From contig NC_047083.1 of NCBI RefSeq assembly GCF_902459465.1, positions 2,110,501 through 2,174,500 of the forward strand: DNA of 64,000 bases, read 5' to 3'. Origin of the DNA: Asterias rubens (taxonomy: Eukaryota; Echinodermata; Asteroidea; Forcipulatida; Asteriidae). Shown here piece by piece: positions 22,557 to 34,105 of the stretch (within the stretch, counting starts at the first letter, position 1; each line of letters opens with the position of its first letter). The position numbers and the translations under genes were made by a program. The notes beneath the pieces were generated by a model that was not told the origin of the DNA, did not search any database, and saw only the letters and a program-made list of their open reading frames with translations.

Positions 22557-23082
22557 TTAGCTGTATGTGGAAGAGCAAGTCTTGCGTGTTTTCGAACGTC
22601 GAAGTGCGTGATTGTATTTCATTCGGCAACTTTTATTATTGCAGGTATTGAATTTCTCAAAAAAGAGAAACTTTTTTATTTTGTAACATGGGGTTCCCCC
22701 GAAAATAATCATGGCTTTTACCACATGACGAAATGAATAATTGATGCTGTTGCGACTGTAACTGTAGAGGGTCGTTCGAGATCGGGCACATGCATTGAGG
22801 AAGTGTTACCCACCTGTGGTAACCTTGTAAACTTGTATCCCCATCGCATGACAGTTTCTTGGACAAACCACGAACCACGCACAGTATGAATAACTTTTTT
22901 TTATGCTGGTGGGTCACCACTGAATTCCGTCATTACTACTGACACGCAAAGTCCACATCCGATGATGCATCGCGTGTGGGTGGTAGCCTATGGAGGAAGG
23001 TGGGTGTATACCCATGGAGGAACATGGTAGGTATACCATACGAAACATCCTCCAATCTCAACAGACACACACGCCGTCGACT

Positions 23083-23187
23083 GTTCCGCCCCAACTTAAA
23101 AATCGTCCCAAGTTGGAACGCCCCACAAATTCAACACTCAAGTTTGTGCAAACTATAGTTGGGACGATTGTCAAGTTGGGAGGGAAC
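23083..23187. repeat. Inverted repeat, CCCAACTT...AAGTTGGG
   Basis: GTTCCGCCCCAACTTAAAAA with TCGTCCCAAGTTGG on the left is inverted to AGTTGGGACGATTGTCAAGT with TGGGAGGGAAC on the right. Total about 105 bp; probably a miniature inverted-repeat element. Confidence 0.7.
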
Positions 23188-23577
23188 AATGTGTCAACCA
23201 AAAGTGTTATGCCTACACCCCCTTTTTGACATTGTCAGTTTGTGGGTTTCTTGCGGAGGTCACATAACGCAATGTCGAAAACGTGACCAGAAAACTTCAG
23301 CTAGTTTGTTTCGTCATGTTTGTATAGAAGAAGGACACACAACACACCTTCAAGGCCAAGACTCAACGTTCAAATTTAGTTCTTAATCAATAATGAAAGG
23401 CATGGATGGATGTATGCTTTTCCAGCACAACTTGATAATCATTCATAAAAAGGAAGTGAATAACAAAATCTGGCAATTTTTACATTATTTAATTTATTCA
23501 GTGGTTAAAAATGGTTACTAAACATCATCAACAAACTGATGACGAAATGAAGTACCGAAAGCGGAATATTAACCTAG

Positions 23578-23740
23578 GCCCATAGAGCTGCTCCGAGCAC
23601 GTACATAACTGAGCACAACTTGCCAATGTTACCAGCCACGATACCGTGCAACATGTACAGTTTGTGGCTGGTATCCTGCTTATTTCTGCTTAGCCCCCCC
23701 CCCCAAAAAAAAAAAAAAACAAACAAACAAACAAACAAAC
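23578..23740. repeat. Degenerate GGCCCATAGAGCTGCT element followed by an ACAA microsatellite
   Basis: GGCCCATAGAGCTGCTCCGA is a fragment of the AGCTGCTAAGCAC element family. It runs into a poly-C/poly-A junction and then about six ACAA units at 23718-23741. Confidence 0.65.
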
Positions 23741-24575
23741 ACCCAAAACAAAGAGATGGAACTATCGTGTACATCCCAAAAAGAAATGGTTCTCTCAAAT
23801 CATCCACAACTTATCACAGAAGAGGCAATAATTTCATAACATGCATAATGAATAACAACTTGGTCTCAGTGGTATGTGACTTTTCCCGCGGCAATTGTAT
23901 AACAATAATGATCTCGCAGTGTTTTAAAGGCAAATAACAGGCTTCTTGATAAACAAACGCCTACTTATAAATAAAATACTAAATTTATATACAGTGTTCT
24001 ATATTTAGATCTTGATCGACGTCATAGCATACGTCACGTCTATAACTTCAATATTTGCATAATAGTTGCATGCGTAACTTCTCCAGCTTTAAACAATAAA
24101 TAATTATTATAAAATTATTTTAAAATTTGATAGTAAATTTCGATCATAATAAATTACTAATTCAATAACCGTTGATTACACAAGATTCTATTTATGGAAT
24201 GTTGAAGTTATTATGTCACACGCGCCTGCGCATTGTTGCTCAATTTAAAATTTCTGTTTAAAACATTTTCCGGGTTCAACAACTCGAACGCCCGAAATAA
24301 TGATTGTTTATGAATTATTTTTCGATTAATTAATGCTTTAGGCGCAAGGTGTGGTATGCGCCATTAACATAATAGTATACTATGAAAAATAATCTTATGT
24401 TAAAGCGCACATTTTATACACTGCCAGACACACCGGGGCAAACTCCTCATTTTTAGCATTATTGATTGTGTCTGGGTTCAAATGACGTGTGTTACATTAA
24501 ATAACACACGGGACCGGTGTGGCAAGAGATTCTGGCCCCAGAGATTCTGTGCCCAGCAGATGGAGAACTTTGTGG

Positions 24576-24809
24576 GGGCGTTCGTTTAGCTTCCTGGGTC
24601 AGCCCCGGTCTGCACCGGTGCGTTCGAATGGCTTTGACGTCATTCCAGGGGCTCACCCGGGTCAGCCCCCAGTGCCCTGCTTGTGGAGTGGGTCACTTGC
24701 ATGGCGTCACCACAAGAGGGCGAGAATGATCGTTCGATTAGCTCTTGTCGGGGGCTCACCCGAGTGAGCACCGCGGGGTCGACCCAGGGAAGCTAAACGA
24801 ACGCACCCA
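24576..24809. mobile_element. GC-rich inverted-repeat element, GGCGTTCGTTTAGCTTCC ends
   Basis: Left GGGCGTTCGTTTAGCTTCCT then GGGTCAGCCCC; right GGGGTCGACCCAGGGAAGCT then AAACGAACGCACCC. The arms match over about 35 bases. The centre repeats GGGGCTCACCCGGGTCAGCC-like words in both directions. Far richer in G+C than its surroundings. Confidence 0.8.
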
Positions 24810-25052
24810 TTATAAACTACTTCTGATAGCGCCCTCTTTTGAATTATCCTCCTCCATCAAGCCAATGTTAATTGTCCATTATGTGGAACAAAATCTCCGG
24901 ATGAAAGATTCCCTACCGAACACCGACCCGAAGGACGACTCAATAATGGTTACTTGGACACAGCGTCATGACCGGGACTCGAACCCACACTCAGAGTATA
25001 CTATTGATTTTAGAAATCAGACTTGTACATAATAATGTGCTTATTTTTTTTT

Positions 25053-28000
25053 TCAAACAGTGCAGCCACTCCCGATCGAGAATGTCGATGACAGGTAATA
25101 GTCGTCGTGCATGCATTGTGTATGACAGCACACCTGCTGCTGTTCGCATTCCGGTGGGTGGTGATATTGGTGGCAGCAGTGACCAGTGGATATTTTGGAT
25201 TGACCATGTGCATTTATCCACACTTTGGACGGGGCTGGAGACATCTCCGGGTACACGTTGTTCATGCTCATGCTCGGCCGTGGGTAGAAACTCACATTTT
25301 CACCGCGTCCCTCTGGCACTTTGCCCGCTGCTGGTTGAGTAGCCGCGGACTTCCAAACCTCTGCAGGTTCACACTCCCATTCGGCAATGCGAATGGCGAT
25401 TTCTTCCTCGTCGGTGGTCATTGAAGATGATGTTCGGAAACTTCCGATGGAGGAGGTTGAACCAGGAAAACCTCTGCCGGATCGTGCCTTAGGAGATGGT
25501 CCTGTGCTCGGCGGATCCGGTGGACCAACATCGAGAGACGGGCGGTCTGTCAAAACAAGAAACAAAACAACTTCATTTGATTCTGCATGTAGAAAAAGAA
25601 ATATTCAAGCTTAATTGCCTTGCCACACACGAGGCGATTTTTAGCAGGTAATTGAGTTAGGTATCCCAGAGAGTTTTGTGCGGGAGATTCTGCCCCCCTC
25701 CGTGAGAAATTAATGTGGGATGTACGAGGAGGATTCAAAAGAGGGCGCTATCAAAAGAAGTTTGTTTGTAGATAGTGCCATTATGTATCTCCTTTCAAAC
25801 CGGTGTCAAAGGGAACTTTGTCCGCCGGGGATTCGGTCCCCCTCATGAGAAATGAGGCATAACTCAGGCCTAATACAAGGTTTCAGGCCTGAAGTCTTTA
25901 AATATAATATATATTTTTTAAGGGGATAACCTGAACACAATAAATGATGAAATTACCATAAAATTGTAGGATTTTGGTGAATATTACTTGAGGGACGGAC
26001 CAAATCTCGGAAATTCGGATACGCACGAAACAATATTAGCCCACACAAAGCGATGGCGAAGGTTCGTAAACAAACGAAAGGTTTAACCCATCCAAACGAA
26101 CCCGACCTTGGACAAAAATTGGAGAAACAAAATAATCCAGGGGTGGCCAGGAACCGAGAGGGGGCCTATCCTTTGTCAATATGAGCCTTTATCTAAAAAA
26201 TGATAATCGTATGATCAGGAAACGATACCAACAAAAATACACTTCTGTTAGTCCACCTGTCGGTCTGTAAGTGTTTACACAACAGGCATATGCGCTTTGC
26301 ATGATGATTGTCGTGTCTGAATGCTGCCTATTCATTTTGTGTGTGTGTTTTTTTCGGGGGTGATTTCCTGTTCCGTTTATTGATGGTTTCGTTGGAGGTT
26401 TCTGACTTTATACATACATGAGTGATTATACAAAGAGAAGAAAAAACAATTAAAGGTAGTGGACACTATTGGTCATTACTCAAAATAATTATTAGCATAA
26501 AACCTTTCTTGGTGACAAGTAATGTGGAGAGGTTGGTGGTATAAAACATTGTGAGAAACAGCTCCCTCTGAAGTGCCATAGTTTTGGAGAAAGAAGTAAT
26601 TTTCAACGAATTTGATTTCGAGACCTCAAGTTTAGAACTTGAGGTCTCGAAATCAACCATCTTCGTGTGACAAGGGTGACAAGGGTGTTTTCTTCTTTCA
26701 TTATTATCTCGCAACGTTGATGACCGATTGATCTCAAATTTTCACAGGTTTGTTATTTTATGCATATTATGTTGAGATACACCAACTGTGAAGTCTAGTC
26801 TTTGACAATTATGACCAATAGTGTCCACTGCCTTTAATTGATTGTTATTTGATATAAACTGCCATTTTGGTTGAACTTCAATGATATTTTTATCTTTGCT
26901 GTTGCTGCTGATGTTTTTATTTTTTTCTCATTACGTCACCGAACAGCATGCACAATATTCACAGCGAAACGATACGTGTTCAGTATAGGAGTATCAAACC
27001 CCAAATGGAGAAAACCCATACAATCGGGTATAGACAATGTGACCTGTGACATCCGGTTTACAAAAGAGCCACAGAGCCTGGACTTCCTGCAGGCATGATT
27101 TGTACACAGCTCAATGGAAGAAAAAATATAAAAATATTATATTTTATGGAGATTGCACTGTCTAATTCTTATATTATGATGAAAGGGGGCATATCTCAAA
27201 ACTTGTCCAGCTTTTACTTTCATAACTCTTGGTTTTATGTGGAAATTATGACAAAAAATGTCAACTTTCCCATAGGACCAGTGTATAGTATAGTGCCTGC
27301 CAGAATACTTAAAGAACGTACATGGTCACACTTATTGTAAACAAAGGTCACACTTATTGTAAACAAAGGTCACATAATAATAATAATGATGGAAATTTAT
27401 ATAGCGCCCATATCCATGTAAACATGCTCCTGGGCGCTGAACAATTAAAAGAAAACATATTAAAATCCATACAAATAAAACACCCAATAGAAAATACAGT
27501 TAACATGGTCTATAGGGAGTGAAACATGCAAAGCATCCGGTCTGTGGTGGTATTCGAACCGGTGTCCACGGTGAAAAGGGGAAGAGAAAGAACCCATCCT
27601 GAACTACCCCTTCTCAATCTGAGGTAAAATCAAACATTAGCTGGTTACATGGATTGTTACCCCCGACCCGGGCGGTTTAATAAATTAATCAGTGAGTTAC
27701 TCTCCACTTCTTGTTCATAAGTATTTTTTTTTATAGAGACCCACTTCTGCAAACCGCACTTAACTCATTGAAAAGACAAAGATAATATGGTAACTTTTTT
27801 GTTTGCTTTTAATAGATATTATTATATTTTATAGCAGAAGCCAATATTTGGTAAAAAAAAAGCTTCGTCGCTTGAATGTAGACGCGTGGCCAAGTACGCC
27901 AACACCCCACCCAGCGGTTCCACTTGATCTTTGAAGCTGCCAAACGCTTACAGACAAACGATACGCGTGGCGGGCAAAGTTCACCCAGAAAAACACGAAC

Positions 28001-31000
28001 CGATTTCATATTCTTCATAAAAGGGTATAGCTCTATCAAACAGAACTCCGTTAACACTATGGGTGTGTATGGGGGCCTTTGGTTGAAGTGTGGTAGAGGG
28101 ATTGTTTGCCCGAAATGTTACAAACAAAAATGAGATAAAAAACTTCGAGTACCACTTCTTTTTTTTTTTGGGGGGGGGGGCGTCCATTCACTCCCCTTTA
28201 AGACACTGGACACCTTTGGTAATTGTCAAAGACCAGTTATCTCACTTGGTGTATCTCAACATATGCATAAAATAACAAACCTGTAAACATTTGAACTCAA
28301 TTGGTCGTCGAAGTCGCAGAAAAACACCCTTGTCGCAAGTTGCTTGAATTCGAGACCTACTGAGGTCTCGAATTCAATTTTTTAAAAATTAGTGAGAAAT
28401 TACCTCTTTTCTCAAATACTACGTTACTTCAGAGGGAGCCGTTTCTCACAATGCTGTATTCTTTCAATAGCTCTACATTGCTTGTTACCGAGTAAGTTTT
28501 TATGCCAACAACTTTTTTTGAGTGGTTACCATTAGTGTTCAAGCCTTTGACGAAATTGAATGATTTTTTTTTTGTGCTGAAATTTGCATGGAAAACCTTT
28601 AGCTATTCACCAATCGCATAATATTGAACTTGACACTAATAAATTGCTTATGTTTAGTACATGGACTTCGCTCCACCTGTTGTGGGTCGGTTGGATAGAA
28701 AAATTCTATTGTTGTAGGGCAACACATAGACGCGTTTTTAGGGTTCGGGGTTTCCCCGCGTGGTCCCCCCTCAGTGAAAAGAACTCTGGGTTTCGGACTA
28801 AATAAAAGACACAACCGCGTCCCGATCACAAACGCAATTAATATGACATCAATTGTGGAGCATGCCGCTAAAGTTAAAGTTCCTGCACAAAGGGTGTATA
28901 GACCTAACTTATAATGCACTTGACAGAAACACAAAATAAGATAAGTATTATTCAAGGCAGTGGACACTATTGGTAATTGTCAAAGACTAGCCTTAACAGT
29001 TGGTGTATCTCAACATTATACATAAAATAACAAACCTGTGAAAATTTGAGCTCAATCGATCATCGAACTTGCGCGATAATAATGAAAGAAAAAACAGCCT
29101 TGTCACACGAAGTTGTGTGCGTTTAGATGGTTGATTTCGAAACCTCAAGTTCTATATCTGAGGTCTCGAAATCAAATTCGTGGAAAATTACTTCTTTCTT
29201 GAAAACTATGTCACTTCACCATCAACCTCTCCCCATTACTCGTTACCGAGTAAGGTTTCGTGCTAATAATTATTTTTTAGTAATTACCAATAGTGACCAC
29301 TGCCTTTAACAAAGTTTGATTAAAGGAAGACGTTGCATTGGATCGGTCGAGTTGGTCTTTGAAAAGCGTTTGTAACCGTTAGTTATAAAACTTGAGGTCT
29401 AACCTTGAGGTCTCGAAATCAAATTCATGGAAAATTACTTCTTTCTCGAAAACTATGGCACTTCAGAGGGAACCGTTTCGCACAATGTTTTATACCATCA
29501 ACCTCTCCCCATTACTCGTCACCAAGAAAGGTTTTATGCCAATAATTATTTTGAGTAATTACCAATAGTGTCCACTGCCTTTAAGCATTGAAATGGGCCA
29601 TGGCCAAGGAGAGACAGTAGTTATTGTTCCACACATTAGGCCTATTCTCTTTTCAACTTTGATTGATGCTCATTTGGCTTAATGGGAGGCGAATGTAAAC
29701 GAACGTGTTAAAAAGCAGGGGACACTATTGGTAATTACTCAAAATAATTATTAGCATAAAACCTTACTTGGTATCGAGTAATAGAGAGAGGTTTATAGTA
29801 TAAGACATTGTGAGAAACGGCTCCCTCTGAAGTAAAGTAGTTTTCGAGAAAGAAGTAATTTTCCACGAATATGATTTCGCGACCTCACATTTAGAATTTG
29901 AGGTCTCGAAATCAAGCATTTTATGTGACTTCGTGTGACAAGGTTTTCTTTCTTTCATTATTATCTCGCAATTTCGACGACCGATTGAGCTCAAATTTTC
30001 ACAGTTTTTTTTATTTTATTACCAATAGTGTCCAATGTTTTTAATGAAAAGAAGTTAAAACCAACCGGGATGCATATAACATGCCCCAATGGTAAATAGT
30101 CCATTGCCAACTGATTGGGCTATTCTGGTTATTAAAAACAAGACAAAATACATAAATAAATAGGTGGTCGGTTTCTCAAGAAATAATCTTCAATACAAAA
30201 ATACTTTTACTTATAGAATATTCATAATCATACCTGCGTAGAAATTGTTCAAGGGGGTTTGCATCCTCCATTTTGGATCGTTAGCCACGCCCACACTCCT
30301 GTTTGAATTTCTCTTCAGGCCGCACATCAAAGTAATCTTACAACACAGGAGTAGAGACGCTACGGCAACCACCACTATAACACAAACAATCACGATGACA
30401 ACCCGAAGAGGGCGCATCAAATCCCCAGACGTTACTCCAGCCGTTGATTGGAATGCAGCGACTCCATCAGGTGGGTTGGTCGCTCGTGAAGTGGACACTG
30501 ATTGTGATAAGTGCTTGGGGAACGTCTGGTGCGGTTGAGGAGGAGATTTCGCCACGGTGGTAATGAGCAAGCCCGTTGTCGGTGTAGTAGCGTGTGAATC
30601 TTCAAAAAAGAAAATAAATACCGCCCTTTTAATGTTTGTCCCAAACATTATTATAATCATTGTCATCTAAAAACAACCAGAGTAAGGCAACTTGTATGAA
30701 GACTAAGTACAGGTATAAATACAAGCAATTGCAACCTTTTTAAAATGGATATCATTGCTTGTTATCCGATACGGGTCATCACAAAATTAATGTGTGTCAT
30801 TTAAGAATCTTGGTTATAACAATTATAGTTAATTTACATAGAATGGGAGTTGCAATTTTTACAAAAGAAAAGTGTTTGGTCTTCATTAAATCGCGATGAT
30901 CAGCTGAAAAAACAATAAGGGACTAAGCGTTTTTATTAGACTAAGGGACTAAGTTTCTTTATGCTTAAAAAATGTTTCGGGATATTGGTCTTGAATATGA

Positions 31001-31551
31001 TGACTTGTTGAGACACTACAATTCTGCTAAGCTGATAATATGCTTCGGTAAGCATGTTTGTGTATGACGCTGTCATTACCTGGGTTAATAACCTGAGTTA
31101 GTTCCCGGTGACTTGAAGGTGCCGATGTTTGGTCATCGTCCCCGGCGGGTCGTCTGCCTGGCCGACTTTTTGTAGACCTACTGCTGCTCTGCGCAATCTT
31201 TGGAACGGCCAAATTTACTGACACGCATTCTGCGTTATTGCGCACTCCGCAGTGAACCTCCATCCTATAATTGGGCGGACAGGTGCGCGTGCAGCGTCTG
31301 CACACGCACGCGCTCTCGTCCAAGTACGCATCGCTTGCGCAGTACTTCGTGCAGCAGACGGTGTCTTGGTCGTTCCTGCACTCTGACATGACCTTTGACC
31401 CGGCTGGGCAGGTGGAGCATGGCTTGCAGTCGGTCAACCCAGGGCCTGATGTATCGTGGAATGTCCCCATACGGCATTTAAGACTGCCACTGACGACATT
31501 GGGCGAGATGAGGAGTGTGGCCGCAAACACCAGTGCAATACATGCATACAT
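25053..31551 (-). CDS. TNF-receptor-like single-pass membrane receptor, three coding exons
   Basis: Predicted type I receptor for a TNF-family ligand. Coding segments are 31551-31080 (exon continues as 5' UTR to an acceptor at 31562), 30599-30234 and 25546-25053, with GT-AG borders and matching phases, giving 443 residues plus TGA. The start ATG begins a signal peptide (MYACIALVFAATLLISP, residues 1 to about 23). Two cysteine-rich modules follow: C26-C66 (six cysteines, ending CRNDQDTVC) and C67-C109 (ending CGVRNNAEC). Then come a Ser/Thr/Pro stalk of about 110 residues, a transmembrane helix at about 224-244 (VVIVIVCVIVVVAVASLLL), and a cytoplasmic tail of nearly 200 residues rich in Pro and Ser. 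No death domain is visible. The tail has MTTDEEE, which fits the minimal [PSAT]-x-[QE]-E TRAF-binding consensus; that is only suggestive. Which vertebrate TNFRSF member it matches is unclear. The large intron (25547-30233) contains TTAA-family elements. Confidence 0.85.
25655..25850. repeat. Dispersed repeat, CCCAGAGA...GAGGGCGCTATC type
   Basis: Shares TATCCCAGAGAG, GGGAGATTCTGCCCCCCTCC, AAGAGGGCGCTATCA and CGGGGATTCGGTCCCC with a second copy at 43945-44110. A reversed fragment (GATAGCGCCCTCTTTTGAAT) lies at 24827. Confidence 0.7.
26450..26837. mobile_element. TTAA-family element, full length (receptor intron)
   Basis: TTAAAGGTAGTGGACACTAT to TAGTGTCCACTGCCTTTAA, reversed relative to the copy at 22160, with the central hairpin intact (GACCTCAAG-TTTAGAA-CTTGAGGTC). 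Confidence 0.9.
27322..27600. repeat. 24-bp tandem repeat next to a SINE-like sequence (receptor intron)
   Basis: GGTCACACTTATTGTAAACA occurs twice in tandem (27325, 27349) and begins a third time. Directly after comes AATAATAATAATGATGGAAA then TTTATATAGCGCCC, the tail seen in the 50021 SINE, and further on CCTGGGCGCTG and a tRNA-like GGTATTCGAACCGGTGTCC at 27551. Confidence 0.65.
28198..28550. mobile_element. TTAA-family element, GACACTGGACACC subtype
   Basis: TTAAGACACTGGACACCTTT at the left; the right end is damaged (TTAGTGTTCAAGCC). The central hairpin is the GAATTCGAGACCT-AC-TGAGGTCTCGAATTC variant, which distinguishes this subtype (also 51305 and 52677). Confidence 0.85.
28951..29309. 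mobile_element. TTAA-family element (receptor intron)
   Basis: Left end TTCAAGGCAGTGGACACTAT (TTAA mutated to TTCA), right end TAGTGACCACTGCCTTTAA. Same orientation as 22160. The GGAGCCGTTTCTCACAATG segment is deleted. Confidence 0.85.
29387..29584. mobile_element. TTAA-family element, right half only
   Basis: Starts inside the central hairpin (CTTGAGGTCTCGAAATC) and continues to GTCCACTGCCTTTAA. The left half is missing. Confidence 0.8.
29712..30045. mobile_element. TTAA-family element, decayed right end
   Basis: Left AGCAGGGGACACTATTGG and right CCAATAGTGTCCAATGTTTT. Ends about 190 bases below the exon carrying the receptor's transmembrane segment, so it lies in the large intron. Confidence 0.8.
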
Positions 31552-31816
31552 ATTATTCTCCCTGCAAAGATATTTTGAACAAAAGTAAAGTTTCATTTCA
31601 AACGTTAACCTTAAGAGCTGGTGTTTCATACTTATATGCTCGATTTCCCAAAGAGCGAAGATTGATCTTAAAAGCAACCAAATCTTAGTTGCTATTAAGC
31701 AAAGTATGGTGTCACAATAAAATTGCCATGTTAATATTGACAACCCATACCCATCTTGGCAAAGTGTACCTTTTTTTATAACCAGTAGATTGTTTTAATC
31801 ATAATATAATATACAA

Positions 31817-32167
31817 TTAAAGCCATTATACACTTTTGGTAAACAGTATTGTCCAAGTCCCACACTTCGTGTATCACAACTAATATATAAAATAACAAAC
31901 CTGTGAGAATTTAGGTTCAATCGGTCATCGGAGTCGGGAGAAAATAACGGGAAACCCATTCTTGTTTCCGCGCGTTTCGCCGCGTCATGACATGTGTTTA
32001 AAATAAATCCGTAATTGTATTGTTTTAATGTGTCCTCAAAAAGTAAAGCATTTCATGGAACAATATTTCAAGAGAAGTCTATTACCATTACCTTCTGTAA
32101 ACCCTGTAAATTATTTGTAAATCTGTGAATTTTGTTTTCCTGTACCGAAAGGGTATAATGGCTTTAA
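31817..32167. mobile_element. TTAAAGCCATTATACAC element, second TTAA-flanked family
   Basis: Left TTAAAGCCATTATACACTTT then TGGTAAA, right TACCGAAAGGGTATAATGGC then TTTAA. TTAA flanks both ends. Its left third shares AAAATAACAAACCTGTGAGA and TCAATCGGTCATCGGAGTCG with the main TTAA family, so the two families are related or recombined. Confidence 0.8.
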
Positions 32168-32446
32168 ACAAACCCGGAGCGATATTATTTTGTTATTAAT
32201 GCAGGAAGAATAATTCCGTAATTGAAAAACACAATCACCAGAAACCAACGGGAAATACTATACAGATTAAAAAAAACGAAAGAAAAAAAAACCCGAGGAA
32301 ATTGATGTCCGTAATAGAAACAATTAGTAGAATTGGCTTTAATTTTACGCATGGTTTGCATTGACTCGGAATATGTTACAAGATAAAAGTGTTTGTCATT
32401 GGCCAGGAATAAACCATGAATGAAACAAATACACATTACAGGCACC

Positions 32447-32588
32447 GGACCGATTTAACAAAGGGTTAGGACTAGGGCCTATTTAGTCCTAGGAGATATT
32501 TAAAAAAAATAATGCTAGTCCTAAGTTATAGGACGAGTAGCTCGTCTTAACTCGATATAGGACTATGCTTAACTCTTTGTGAAATCCA
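32447..32588. mobile_element. Palindromic element, GATTTCACAAAG ends
   Basis: Left CCGATTTAACAAAGGGTTAG and right AACTCTTTGTGAAATCCAC; central CTAAGTTATAGGACGAGTAG. It abuts the left side of the TTAA-family copy at 32593, whose own left end is missing. Confidence 0.75.
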
Positions 32589-32592
32589 CACC

Positions 32593-33138
32593 TTCAATTG
32601 TCAAAGACCAGTCTTCTCACTTGGTGTATCTCCACATATATGCATAAAATAACAAACCAGTGAACATTTGAACTCAGTTGGTCGTCGCAGTAGCGAGATA
32701 CTAGGGACTTTTCGTTTTCGACGACGGATGGTTCTGCGACGGTTGTTCACCTAAACGTTGTCGTTTTCAGCACAACGAAGAATCATCCAAAGTACTGTCG
32801 TAGAAATTGAGGGACGACCGTCCTCAAAGCCGACGCATGCGCAGATGACGCCAAATGTCATCTTACCCGTCGCAGAACCATCCGTCGTCGAAAACGAAAA
32901 GTCCCTACTAATGGAAGAATCGACACCCTTACAAGTACAAGTTACGTGCATTCAAATGCCTCGAATTCGTTTCAAACACTGAGAAATTAATTCTTTCTCA
33001 AAAACTACGTTTCTTCAGGGGGAGCCGTTTCTCACAATGTGTTATACTACCAACAGCTCTCTATTGCTCGTTACCAAGTACATTTTTATGCTAACGTTTA
33101 TTTTGAGTAGTTACCAATAGCGTCCAGTGCCTTAACAG
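32593..33138. mobile_element. TTAA-family element interrupted by a 202-bp element
   Basis: The left part begins at AATTGTCAAAGACCAGTCTT (outer end lost) and the right part ends GCGTCCAGTGCCTTAA. Positions 32699-32910 hold a foreign insertion with its target duplication. Confidence 0.85.
32704..32905. mobile_element. 202-bp element with perfect 39-bp inverted ends and TACTA duplication
   Basis: Both ends read inward GGGACTTTTCGTTTTCGACG then ACGGATGGTTCTGCGACGG, identical over 39 bases. TACTA lies directly on both sides (32699-32703 and 32906-32910). Other copies of the host element show the empty site as GATAATAATGG, so TACTA/TAATA is the target, duplicated on insertion. Perfect ends suggest recent activity. 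The superfamily is not clear from a 5-bp duplication. Confidence 0.9.
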
Positions 33139-33251
33139 CTTTGGTGTCAAGGTTCACTGAGCAGTGCACTTGTGTGACGCAAATAGCGTCATTATAGGCA
33201 GCTGCGAAGATTATCGCTAAAGATTAATAAGTCAATATCTAAATGTTTGTT

Positions 33252-33638
33252 TTAAAGGCAGTGGACACTATTGGTTATTACTCAAAATAAATATTAGCAT
33301 AAAACCTTTCTTGGTGACGAGTAATGGGGAGAGGTTGATGGTATAAAACATTGTGAGAAACGGCACCCTCTGAAGTGCCATAGTTTTCGAGAAAGAAGTA
33401 ATTTTCCACGAATTTGATTTCAAGACCTCAGATTAAGAACTTGAGGTCTCGAAATTAAGCATCTGAAAGCACACTACTTCGTGTGACAAGGGTGTTTTTT
33501 ACTTTTATTATTATCTCGCAACTTCGACGACCGATTGAGCTGAAATTTTCACAGGTTTGTTATTTTATGCATATGTTGAGATACACCAAAGGTGAAGGCT
33601 AGTCTTTGACAATTACCAACAGTGTCCACTGCCTTTAA
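33252..33638. mobile_element. TTAA-family element, full length
   Basis: TTAAAGGCAGTGGACACTAT to CAGTGTCCACTGCCTTTAA, with hairpin core and TTAA at each end. Orientation is opposite to 22160. Confidence 0.9.
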
Positions 33639-34105
33639 GTAAAAACGGACACTTCAAAAGGTAGGTTAGGCGTATTATTTTGGTAGTTGTCAAAGATCAG
33701 TATCCTCGCTTGGGTTTTCCAAACAAAATTATTCATAACATAAATTTTTAATTCCGAAATAACTGCAATAATTTCCATGAATATATAAATTACTACGATA
33801 AATCACGATAACAATAATAAACATTTAATACAGTACATAAAAAAAAACTATGAACGTAAAACAAAAACACTTTGAACATTTATAGCTCAACTGGTTATTA
33901 AAATTGTGAAAAAAAAAACCAATTATTTAATAGAATGGTGTGTTTTCATTTAGTCGATTCGAAGGGTTTACTTACAACATCTGTCGGAAGAAACTCAATG
34001 TTTTTTAGGTGAAACTTGATCAATTCACTAAAATCAGAAAATACAGTGAATTTTACAGTGAGTTTACTTCACAGAACGCTATGCAGAATGTAATGTAGAT
34101 TTATG

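Larger units (their letters stand above)
21393..25052. other. Intergenic stretch between the kinase gene and the TNFR-like receptor gene
   Basis: Should hold the kinase promoter (just above 21392) and the 3' UTR of the receptor gene (just below 25053), but I see no convincing TATA box or unambiguous poly(A) signal. Named contents are a full TTAA-family element, an inverted-repeat pair at 23083, an ACAA microsatellite and a GC-rich inverted-repeat element at 24576. Confidence 0.5.

Noticed and set aside
24517-24767. GC-rich open frames of 70-82 codons
   Set aside because: They lie inside an inverted-repeat element with matched ends at 24576 and 24809.
31271-31588. 105-codon open frame on the plus strand
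   Set aside because: It is the antisense of the TNFR-like cysteine exon, which has a signal peptide, splice sites and cysteine spacing.
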